From an uncultured Comamonadaceae bacterium (GTDB lineage Bacteria; Pseudomonadota; Gammaproteobacteria; Burkholderiales; Burkholderiaceae_C): 7,132 bases of DNA. Shown piece by piece: positions 1 through 7,132 of this stretch. Each line of letters starts with the position of its first letter. Positions within the stretch are counted from its first letter, which is position 1. Below the pieces are notes generated by a model. It did not search any database and was not told the DNA's origin. It saw only the letters and a list, made by a program, of their open reading frames with translations. The DNA lies in contig CALMOI010000057.1 of NCBI GenBank assembly GCA_937871735.1, forward strand, positions 1 through 7,132. The letters run 5' to 3'. The position numbers and the translations under genes are program-made.

Positions 1-1251
1 GACATGCAAGAGCTGTTTCGCCGCTTCTTCGGCGTGCCGGTGCCCAACGCGCCGCGCCAAACACCGCGCCAGCAGCGCCCGCAACCTGAAGAAGAGCAGC
101 CCACCGGCGTGGCCTCAGGCTTCATCTTGTCGGCAGACGGCCTGATCATGACCAACGCCCACGTCGTGGATGGTGCTGATGAAATCATCGTCACCCTGAC
201 CGACAAGCGCGAATTCAAAGCCAAGCTGATTGGCACCGACAAACGCTCTGATGTAGCCGTCGTCAAAATCGAAGCCACCGGCTTGCCTGCTGTCAAAGCG
301 GGCGATGTGGGCCGCCTGAAAGTGGGCGAGTGGGTGATGGCGATTGGTTCGCCGTTTGGGCTGGAAAACTCGGTCACGGCGGGCATCGTCAGCGCCAAGC
401 AGCGCGATACGGGCGACTACCTGCCGTTCATTCAAACCGATGTCGCCATCAACCCCGGCAACTCGGGCGGGCCGCTGATCAACATGCGCGGCGAGGTGGT
501 GGGCATCAACAGCCAAATTTACTCGCGCTCGGGCGGCTACATGGGCATTGCCTTTGCCATTCCGATTGACGAAGCCCTGCGTGTCAGTGACCAATTGCGC
601 TCGCATGGTCGCGTGACGCGAGGCCGCATCGGTGTGCAAATTGACCAAGTCTCCAAAGATGAAGCTGAGGCTGCGGGCTTGGGCAAGCCGCACGGCGCGT
701 TGGTGCGCGGGGTGGAAAAAGGCTCGCCCGCTGAAAAAGCCAAGGTTGAGCCGGGCGACATCATCACCCACTTTGACGGCAAAGAAATCGACAAAGCCAC
801 CGACTTGCCCCGCTTGGTCGGCAACACCAAGCCCGGCAGCCGCAGCACGCTGACGGTGTTCCGCCGAGGCACCAGCAAGGACTTGACCTTGGTGATTGGC
901 GAAATCGAAGCCGACAAGGTGGCGAGCAAGACCGATGACGGCGAAGAGGCACCCATCAGCAAGAGCACGCAAGCCGGTAAGTGGCTGGGGCTGGCCGTCA
1001 GCCCGATCACCGAGGCGCAAAAGAAAGAGCTGGAACTGACCAGCGGCGTGAAGGTGGATGCCGCCACCGACGCGGCCGCCAAGGCCGGTTTGCGCGCAGG
1101 TGATGTGATCATGCAGGTGGGCAACACCGAAATTCACAACCTCAAAGAGTTCGACGCGGCTTTGTCGCGGCTGGACAAAGCCAAGCCCGTGACCATGTTG
1201 GTGCGGCGTGGCGGGTGGGTGCAGTACGTGTCGATTCGCCCCAGCCGTTAA
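1..1251 (+). CDS. mucD: Periplasmic HtrA/DegP-family serine endoprotease, MucD type (5' partial)
   Basis: This is an envelope protease/chaperone that degrades misfolded periplasmic proteins. The reading frame is open from base 1, and the family normally has a signal peptide and roughly 80-100 more residues before this point, so the gene start lies outside the window. The ATG at base 4 is probably an internal methionine. Counting from that Met, the trypsin-like domain spans about 35-200 with a complete triad: His53 in TNAHVV, Asp83 in RSDVAVV and Ser154 in GNSGGPL. PDZ1 lies at about 208-300 (RGRIGVQI) and PDZ2 at about 326-412 (KWLGLAVSP), joined by a charged linker. Two PDZ domains fit MucD/DegP/DegQ and exclude DegS, which has one. 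The gene ends in TAA before a terminator. A position before lepA is typical of betaproteobacteria, where an rpoE-mucA-mucB cluster usually precedes it. That upstream context, and hence sigma-E control, is inferred. The choice of mucD over degP/degQ as the symbol is a naming judgement. Confidence 0.93.
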   Translation, partial: DMQELFRRFFGVPVPNAPRQTPRQQRPQPEEEQPTGVASGFILSADGLIMTNAHVVDGADEIIVTLTDKREFKAKLIGTDKRSDVAVVKIEATGLPAVKAGDVGRLKVGEWVMAIGSPFGLENSVTAGIVSAKQRDTGDYLPFIQTDVAINPGNSGGPLINMRGEVVGINSQIYSRSGGYMGIAFAIPIDEALRVSDQLRSHGRVTRGRIGVQIDQVSKDEAEAAGLGKPHGALVRGVEKGSPAEKAKVEPGDIITHFDGKEIDKATDLPRLVGNTKPGSRSTLTVFRRGTSKDLTLVIGEIEADKVASKTDDGEEAPISKSTQAGKWLGLAVSPITEAQKKELELTSGVKVDAATDAAAKAGLRAGDVIMQVGNTEIHNLKEFDAALSRLDKAKPVTMLVRRGGWVQYVSIRPSR

Positions 1252-1277
1252 GGCGGGTGGTGGCTCCCAATTACAAT
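1248..1277 (+). promoter_or_regulatory. Weak candidate sigma-70 promoter upstream of lepA
   Basis: The hexamer TACAAT (1272-1277) differs from the consensus -10 by one base. Eighteen bases upstream is TTAAGG (1248-1253), which matches only three of six -35 positions and overlaps the mucD stop codon. No better promoter is visible in the 140-base gap. If real, transcription would begin near 1284, so the terminator hairpin at 1317-1343 would lie inside the lepA leader. The assignment is tentative, and the true lepA promoter may have no recognisable consensus or may lie inside mucD. Confidence 0.2.
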
Positions 1278-1316
1278 CAGCACCCAACCATCGCAGTTGT
1301 CACGGATTGTTGATTC

Positions 1317-1352
1317 AGGGCGCGTCCGTTGTCGGTGCGCCCTTTTTCTTTT
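1317..1352 (+). terminator. Rho-independent terminator after mucD
   Basis: A perfect 7-bp stem pairs AGGGCGC (1317-1323) with GCGCCCT (1337-1343). It can be extended inward by G-U, U-G and C-G pairs (1324-1326 with 1334-1336), leaving a loop of about 7 nt. A T-rich run, TTTTTCTTTT (1343-1352), follows at once. It lies 66 bases after the mucD stop codon and is the only strong hairpin-plus-T-run I saw in the window. It most likely ends the upstream mucD transcript and separates it from the lepA operon. Confidence 0.86.
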
Positions 1353-1391
1353 GCCTGCGGTTCCGATTCCCTCCTTTGAAGTTCGTCGTTG

Positions 1392-3199
<1,808 letters not shown>

Positions 3200-3200
<1 letters not shown>

Positions 3201-4165
3201 TGCCAGTTTTGACCGCATTCATTTTGGCCGCCTTTGTGGGCTACATCGGGTCGTGGTACTTGGGGTTCCAAGAGGGCAACTTTGCGCTCTTGTTGTTCTT
3301 GGCCAGTGCCGTGACCGGCTTGTACTGGTTGGCCGAGCGCTTTTACTTCCTGCCCCAGCGTCAACGCGCCGTGGCGGCCTTGGATGCGCAAGCCACTCAG
3401 CGTGCCGCTGAATTGACCCAAATGGGCATCGCCCACACCGAAACCGATCTCACCGAAGCCAAGCATCGCCTGATCATGCAGCCGTGGTGGCTGGATTGGA
3501 CGGCGGGCTTGTTCCCGGTGATCGTCACCGTGTTTTTGCTGCGTTCGTTTTTGTTTGAGCCGTTCAAAATTCCGTCCGGCTCCATGATTCCGACGCTGCT
3601 GGTAGGCGATTTGATCTTGGTGAACAAGTTCACCTACGGCGTGCGCCTGCCGGTGATCAACAAAAAACTCACCGATGGCACGCCGCCCCAGCGTGGCGAT
3701 GTGATGGTGTTTCGTTATCCACCCAAGCCCAGCTTGGACTACATCAAGCGCGTCGTTGGCGTGCCCGGCGACGAGGTGGCTTACCTGAACAAAAAGCTCA
3801 CCATCAACGGCCAGCCTTTGGTGACGGGTGCTGTGCCCGACTACTTCGAGCAAGACGTGATGCGCTACTTCCCGCAGTTTGAAGAAACACTGGGCCGCAA
3901 ACCGCACCGCTTGCTCAATGACCCCGATCGGCCTTCGATGGTGCAGGGCGCGTCAGACTTTCCCTTCCGCGACAACTGCCGCTACAGCGTGGAAGGCGTC
4001 GTGTGTAAAGTACCTGCTGGCCACTATTTCATGATGGGCGACAACCGCGACAATTCGCTGGACTCGCGCTACTGGGGTTTTGTGCCTGACGAAAACATCG
4101 TCGGCAAGGCGTTTTTGGTCTGGATGAACTTCACCAGCCCGCAGCGTATTGGTTCCTTCGATTGA
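3200..4165 (+). CDS. lepB: Signal peptidase I (leader peptidase)
   Basis: This inner-membrane serine protease removes signal peptides from secreted and outer-membrane proteins on the periplasmic side. The protein has 321 residues, against 324 in E. coli. The Ser-Lys dyad is visible: Ser128 in PSGSMIPTL (box B) and Lys183 in DYIKRVVGVPGDEV (box D). Box E, GDNRDNSLDSRYWG, is at 280-293. Cys260 and Cys269 may form the disulfide seen in the E. coli enzyme. Three hydrophobic segments appear at about 4-20, 28-46 and 100-118. The second and third match the two membrane spans of E. coli LepB, so the first is an extra N-terminal span, which would place the N-terminus in the cytoplasm (inferred). A charged cytoplasmic loop lies at about 52-97. 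The start overlaps the lepA stop by one base (TGATG), implying translational coupling. Confidence 0.97.
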
Positions 4166-4182
4166 CAATGGTCGTTTCACAC

Positions 4183-4187
4183 AGGAG
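4183..4187 (+). promoter_or_regulatory. Shine-Dalgarno of the DUF4845-type gene
   Basis: AGGAG lies seven bases before ATG 4195. This spacing fixes the start at 4195 rather than at the upstream in-frame TTG (4162) or ATG (4168), neither of which has such a site. Confidence 0.8.
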
Positions 4188-4194
4188 TTTCTCT

Positions 4195-4551
4195 ATGCAG
4201 CAAATTCGTCCCCAGTCCGCACAGCGCGGTTTTTCGATCATCGGATTTTTGTTTGTCGCAGTGGTGTTGGCGTTTGTGGGCATCATTGGTGCGCAAGTCA
4301 TGCCCACCTTGATCGAGTACCAAACCATTCTCAAAACCGTCAATAAAGCCAGCAGCGGTTCCACGGTGGTTGAGGTGCGCTCGATTTTCGATAAGGCTTC
4401 GATGGTTGATGAGATTCACTCCATCACCGGTCGCGATTTGGAAGTTACCAAAGAGGGTGACAAGGTCGTGGTGTCCTTTGCTTACAACAAAGAAATCCAC
4501 CTGACAGGCCCGGCTTTCTTGTTGTTGAAGTACGCCGGGCGTTCCAAGTAA
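4195..4551 (+). CDS. Small single-pass membrane protein, DUF4845 type, function unknown
   Basis: The 118-residue product matches, by position and form, the DUF4845 proteins commonly found between lepB and rnc in beta- and gammaproteobacteria. That family assignment rests on memory and gene order. A short polar, basic N-terminus (1-11) leads into one long hydrophobic segment (about 12-36), followed by a soluble domain (about 40-118) predicted to lie in the periplasm. The N-terminus, QRGFSIIGFLFV, resembles a class III (type IV prepilin) signal, but position +5, usually Glu, is Gly. There is no second membrane span, cysteine or recognisable catalytic motif. Translation starts from a good ribosome-binding site 29 bases after the lepB stop, and the TAA stop abuts the GTG start of rnc. 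The DNA appears less GC-rich than its neighbours, perhaps partly because hydrophobic codons are T-rich. No function is assigned. Confidence 0.88.
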   Translation: MQQIRPQSAQRGFSIIGFLFVAVVLAFVGIIGAQVMPTLIEYQTILKTVNKASSGSTVVEVRSIFDKASMVDEIHSITGRDLEVTKEGDKVVVSFAYNKEIHLTGPAFLLLKYAGRSK

Positions 4552-5235
4552 GTGAGTACCGCATTGATTGCGCTGCAAAAACGTTTGCAGCATGTGTTCT
4601 CCAATCCGGCGTTGCTGGCTCGCGCCGTCACTCACCGCAGTTTCTCCGCCGATCACAACGAGCGGCTGGAGTTCTTGGGCGATTCCGTTCTGAATTTGTC
4701 GGTGGCGCACTTGCTCTATGAGCGATTGAGCGATTTGCCCGAAGGCGATTTGTCGCGCGTGCGCGCTAATTTGGTCAAGCAAGACACGCTGCACCAGTTG
4801 GCGCTGGGCTTGGGTTTGGCCGACGTGCTGCGCTTGGGTGAGGGCGAGATGCGCTCGGGCGGTAAAGCGCGGCCCTCGATCTTGGCCGACACGCTCGAAG
4901 CCATTTTGGGCGCGGTTTACTTGGATGCGGGTTATGCCGTGGCTGAGGCGCTGGTGCGCCGTCTGTTTGCCACCGTGGCCATCAACCCGACCATGCAAGC
5001 CGCCGCCAAAGACCCCAAAACCGAATTGCAGGAATGGTTGCAAGGGCGCAAGATGCGCTTGCCCCTTTACCGCGTAGTGGCCACCACAGGCGCTGCGCAC
5101 CAGCAAATTTTTGACGTGGAATGCGCCATCGCCGAGCTGGGTGTGGCCCAGCGTGGCACCGGTGTGTCGCGCCGCGCAGGCGAGCAGGCCGCCGCCGCCG
5201 CCATGCTGGAGCAACTGAAAGCCAAATCCAAATGA
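4552..5235 (+). CDS. rnc: Ribonuclease III
   Basis: This double-strand-specific endoribonuclease separates 16S and 23S rRNA precursors and processes or degrades structured mRNAs. The protein has 227 residues, close to E. coli (226). The catalytic domain (1-150) carries the signature HNERLEFLGDSVL (35-47). The metal-binding residues Glu37, Glu40, Asp44, Asp113 and Glu116 (in LADTLEAILG) are all present. The double-stranded-RNA-binding domain spans about 154-223, from DPKTELQEWLQ to an alanine-rich final helix. The start is GTG 4552, directly after the TAA of the preceding gene, with no clear Shine-Dalgarno, so initiation probably depends on coupling. RNase III represses its own mRNA in E. coli through a 5' stem-loop. 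I see no obvious long hairpin just upstream here. It overlaps era by four bases (ATGA). Confidence 0.97.
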   Translation: MSTALIALQKRLQHVFSNPALLARAVTHRSFSADHNERLEFLGDSVLNLSVAHLLYERLSDLPEGDLSRVRANLVKQDTLHQLALGLGLADVLRLGEGEMRSGGKARPSILADTLEAILGAVYLDAGYAVAEALVRRLFATVAINPTMQAAAKDPKTELQEWLQGRKMRLPLYRVVATTGAAHQQIFDVECAIAELGVAQRGTGVSRRAGEQAAAAAMLEQLKAKSK

Positions 5236-6212
5236 ACGACACCCTTCCTCCTGAAATCCCCGCCATTCCGCCGTTTCCCGGCCTGTCTGCCAGCACGCTG
5301 GCCACCGCGCAGGCCAACGGTCAGCATTGCGGTTTGATCGCCATCGTGGGCAAGCCCAACGTCGGCAAGTCCACGTTGCTGAATGCCTTGGTGGGGCAAA
5401 AAATCAGCATCACCTCGCGCAAGGCGCAAACCACGCGCCACCGCATCACCGGCATCAGCACCCGCGCTGCGGCGCAGTTTGTGTTTGTCGATACGCCCGG
5501 CTTCCAAACCCTGCACAACACCGCACTGAACAAGTCGCTCAACAAAGCCGTGCTGGGCGCGGTGGGCGATGTGGATTTGGTGCTGTTCGTGGTCGAAGCA
5601 GGCAGCTTCACGCCCGCCGATGCCAAGGTGCTGGCGCTGCTCAAGCCCGGCGTGCCGGTGGTGCTGCTGGCCAACAAGCTGGACAACGTACACCGCCGCG
5701 CTGAAATCGCGCCTTGGCTCCAAACCATGCAAGAGCGCCACCCGTTCAGCGAATTCGTACCGATGTCGGCTAAGAACGCCAAAGACATCGAACGCCTGTT
5801 TGGCATCTGCGAAAAATACCTGCCCGAGCAGCCGTGGATGTACGGCGAGGATGAACTCACCGACCGCAGCGAAAAATTCCTCGCCAGCGAAATCGTGCGC
5901 GAGAAGCTGTTTCGCTTCACGGGCGATGAACTGCCGTACACCTCGACCGTCATCATCGACAAGTTCGAGGAAGAAATGGGCCGCAACCACAGCCGCTTGG
6001 CCCGCATCGCCGCCACCATCGTGGTTGAGCGCGACGGCCACAAGGCGATGGTGATTGGCGAGAAGGGCGAGCGCCTCAAGCGCATTGGCACCGAAGCGCG
6101 CCAAGAGCTGGAGCGGCTGATGGACTGCAAGGTGTTCTTGGAGCTGTGGGTCAAAGTGCGCTCCGGCTGGGCCGACGACGCCGACCGCCTGCGCTCTTTT
6201 GGCTACGAGTGA
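5232..6212 (+). CDS. era: GTPase Era, 16S rRNA-binding 30S assembly factor
   Basis: Era is an essential Ras-like GTPase that binds the 3' end of 16S rRNA during small-subunit maturation. The start is ATG 5232, overlapping the rnc stop as ATGA and giving 326 residues. The open frame continues upstream into rnc, but a start there would only add rnc-overlapping sequence. GTPase motifs are G1 GKPNVGKST (40-48), the G2 region QTTRHR (66-71), G3 DTPG (87-90), G4 NKLD (148-151) and G5 SAK (179-181). The C-terminal KH domain shows VIGEKGERLKRIG (274-286), and the protein ends RSFGYE. Compared with E. coli Era (301 residues), about 26 extra residues precede the G domain, and this extension is rich in proline early on. 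No good Shine-Dalgarno is visible, so translation is probably coupled to rnc. The rnc-era-recO order is the widespread proteobacterial one. Confidence 0.97.
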   Translation: MNDTLPPEIPAIPPFPGLSASTLATAQANGQHCGLIAIVGKPNVGKSTLLNALVGQKISITSRKAQTTRHRITGISTRAAAQFVFVDTPGFQTLHNTALNKSLNKAVLGAVGDVDLVLFVVEAGSFTPADAKVLALLKPGVPVVLLANKLDNVHRRAEIAPWLQTMQERHPFSEFVPMSAKNAKDIERLFGICEKYLPEQPWMYGEDELTDRSEKFLASEIVREKLFRFTGDELPYTSTVIIDKFEEEMGRNHSRLARIAATIVVERDGHKAMVIGEKGERLKRIGTEARQELERLMDCKVFLELWVKVRSGWADDADRLRSFGYE

Positions 6213-6234
6213 TTGAGGCCACCACGCTTCTGAC

Positions 6235-6987
6235 ATGGCCGCGCCCCGCATCAGCGACGAACCCGCTTTCGTCCTGCACCGGCATGACTGGAGCGAGTCC
6301 AGCCTGATTTTGGAGGTCTTCACCCGCCACCACGGTCGCACGGCGCTGGTGGCGAAAGGGGCCAAGCGGCCCCATTCCAGCCTGCGCCCAGTGCTGCTGC
6401 CGCTGCAACCGCTGCGGCTGAACTTTGGTGGCGATGCCGACATCCGTACCCTGCGCACCGCTGAATGGGTGGGCGGCCACGTCATGCCCACGGGCGATGC
6501 GCTGCTCTCCGGCTACTACCTGAACGAGTTGCTGCTGCGCCTTGTGGCGCGTGACGATCCGCACCCACGCCTGTTTGACAGCTACGCCGCCACCGTGCGC
6601 GTGCTGGCCTCGGGCCTGGCGGAAGAGCTGCTGCACGCCGCGTTGCGCGCCTTTGAGTTGCTGCTGCTGCGTGACATTGGCCTGCTGCCCATGCTGGATC
6701 AGCAAACCCTGACCTTGGGCCCGCTCCAGTCCGAGGCGCGCTACTGCTTGGTGCCCGAAGGTGGCCTGCGCTTGGCGCATGATGACGACCGTGCCAGCCT
6801 GAGCGGCGCGCAGTGGTTCAGCCTGCAAATCGCCTTGGACGACCCCGCCCCCTTCAACCCGGTGCTGCGCGCATGCAGCCCCGTGATGCAAGAGCTGCGC
6901 GGCCAACTGCGCACCCTGCTCAACTACCACTGCGGCGTGCACACCCTGCGCACCCGGCAAATGATGATCGACCTGCAAAATTTATGA
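6235..6987 (+). CDS. recO: DNA repair protein RecO
   Basis: RecO acts with RecR to load RecA on SSB-coated single-stranded DNA in the RecF pathway, and it also anneals complementary strands. The protein has 250 residues, near the E. coli length (242). The N-terminal OB-fold domain (about 9-85) has the family pattern AFVLHRHDWSESSLILEVFT, followed by GRTALVAKGAKRP. The helical C-terminal region includes LLSGYYLNELLLRL (90-103) and FELLLLRDIGLLP (140-152). It ends with NYHCGVHTLRTRQMM, a form usual in betaproteobacteria (from memory). The cysteines (171, 214, 233) do not form a four-cysteine zinc site. ATG 6235 is the only start between an in-frame stop at 6214-6216 and the conserved core. The nearest purine-rich match, TGAGG (6214-6218), is 16 bases away and too distant to be a normal ribosome-binding site. 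The gene starts 22 bases after era and overlaps pdxJ as ATGA. Confidence 0.95.
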   Translation: MAAPRISDEPAFVLHRHDWSESSLILEVFTRHHGRTALVAKGAKRPHSSLRPVLLPLQPLRLNFGGDADIRTLRTAEWVGGHVMPTGDALLSGYYLNELLLRLVARDDPHPRLFDSYAATVRVLASGLAEELLHAALRAFELLLLRDIGLLPMLDQQTLTLGPLQSEARYCLVPEGGLRLAHDDDRASLSGAQWFSLQIALDDPAPFNPVLRACSPVMQELRGQLRTLLNYHCGVHTLRTRQMMIDLQNL

Positions 6988-7132
6988 CTTCGACCCCGCA
7001 CGCTTACCCCCACCTGCGCACCGCACTCTCGGTCAACATCAACAAAGTGGCTTTGGTGCGCAACACCCGCCATTTGGGTATTCCCAGCGTGACCCGCGCT
7101 GCCGAGCTGTGTTTGCAAGCGGGCGCGCAAGG
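6984..7132 (+). CDS. pdxJ: Pyridoxine 5'-phosphate synthase, N-terminal part (3' partial)
   Basis: PdxJ condenses 1-deoxy-D-xylulose 5-phosphate with 3-amino-2-oxopropyl phosphate to form pyridoxine 5'-phosphate, the last ring-forming step of DXP-dependent vitamin B6 synthesis. Only the first 49 codons and two bases are in the window. The start ATG overlaps the recO stop as ATGA, with no separate Shine-Dalgarno. Residues 15-35 read LSVNINKVALVRNTRHLGIP, followed by a helix (about 36-48) ending AGAQ. This aligns with the first beta strand and helix of PdxJ, where E. coli has GVNIDHVATLR. The Asp-His pair of the E. coli form is therefore Asn-Lys here. Gene order supports the call, since pdxJ follows recO in E. 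coli and many proteobacteria. The next gene outside the window would probably be acpS (inferred). Confidence 0.88.
   Translation, partial: MTSTPHAYPHLRTALSVNINKVALVRNTRHLGIPSVTRAAELCLQAGAQ

Noticed and set aside
4..6. ATG at base 4 as the true start of the protease gene
   Set aside because: A start here would remove the signal peptide and the N-terminal part of the protease fold. The frame is open to the window edge, so the gene is best read as truncated by the window.
1273..1310. Inverted repeat ACAATC (1273-1278) / GATTGT (1305-1310) as an operator or second hairpin
   Set aside because: Six A/T-rich pairs with a 26-base loop are weak and expected by chance. There is no symmetry typical of a protein-binding site beyond that.
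1389..1391. TTG starts one codon before ATG for lepA (1389) and lepB (3197)
   Set aside because: The adjacent ATG is the stronger codon, gives the better match to known N-termini, and for lepB has the more plausible spacing from GGAGG.
4162..4190. Perfect TTGACA (4162-4167) at the end of lepB as a -35 for the downstream genes
   Set aside because: At 16-18 bases spacing the hexamers (GGAGTT, GAGTTT, AGTTTC) do not resemble a -10. The motif arises from the final Asp codon, the TGA stop and the next two bases, so chance is the simpler explanation.

Overview
The window looks like a piece of a betaproteobacterial chromosome, most likely order Burkholderiales and plausibly family Comamonadaceae. 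The evidence is the gene order (mucD-type protease, lepA, lepB, a DUF4845-type membrane protein, rnc, era, recO, pdxJ), the high GC content with G/C-ending codons, and the form of individual proteins: a LepB with an extra N-terminal hydrophobic segment, an Era with a proline-rich N-terminal extension, and a PdxJ whose N-terminus reads SVNINKVALVRNTRH. The lineage is inferred from gene order and from protein forms as I remember them; no search was run. All genes are on the + strand and the region is almost completely coding.

Layout. Bases 1-1251 are the 3' part of a periplasmic HtrA/DegP-family serine protease (MucD type) with an intact catalytic triad and two PDZ domains. A 140-base gap follows. 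It holds a strong Rho-independent terminator (about 1317-1352) and at most a weak candidate promoter. Bases 1392-7132 carry a tightly packed run: lepA (translation factor EF4), lepB (signal peptidase I), a small single-pass membrane protein of unknown function, rnc (RNase III), era (ribosome-assembly GTPase), recO (recombination mediator) and the start of pdxJ (pyridoxine 5'-phosphate synthase, cut by the window end). Junctions are overlapping, abutting or very short: lepA/lepB overlap by 1 base, the small gene and rnc abut, rnc/era and recO/pdxJ overlap as ATGA, and the other two gaps are 29 and 22 bases. This points to one transcript with translational coupling.

How the genes work together. 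The first gene belongs to envelope protein quality control and would normally close a sigma-E (rpoE-muc) operon lying upstream. The second unit is a housekeeping operon joining translation (LepA), secretion (LepB), rRNA processing and 30S assembly (RNase III, Era), DNA repair (RecO) and vitamin B6 synthesis (PdxJ). I found no mobile element, CRISPR array, tRNA/rRNA gene or other accessory island, and no convincing new system. The points most worth a second look are the pilin-like but Glu5-less N-terminus of the DUF4845-type protein, the divergent PdxJ N-terminus, and the control of the mucD-lepA gap.
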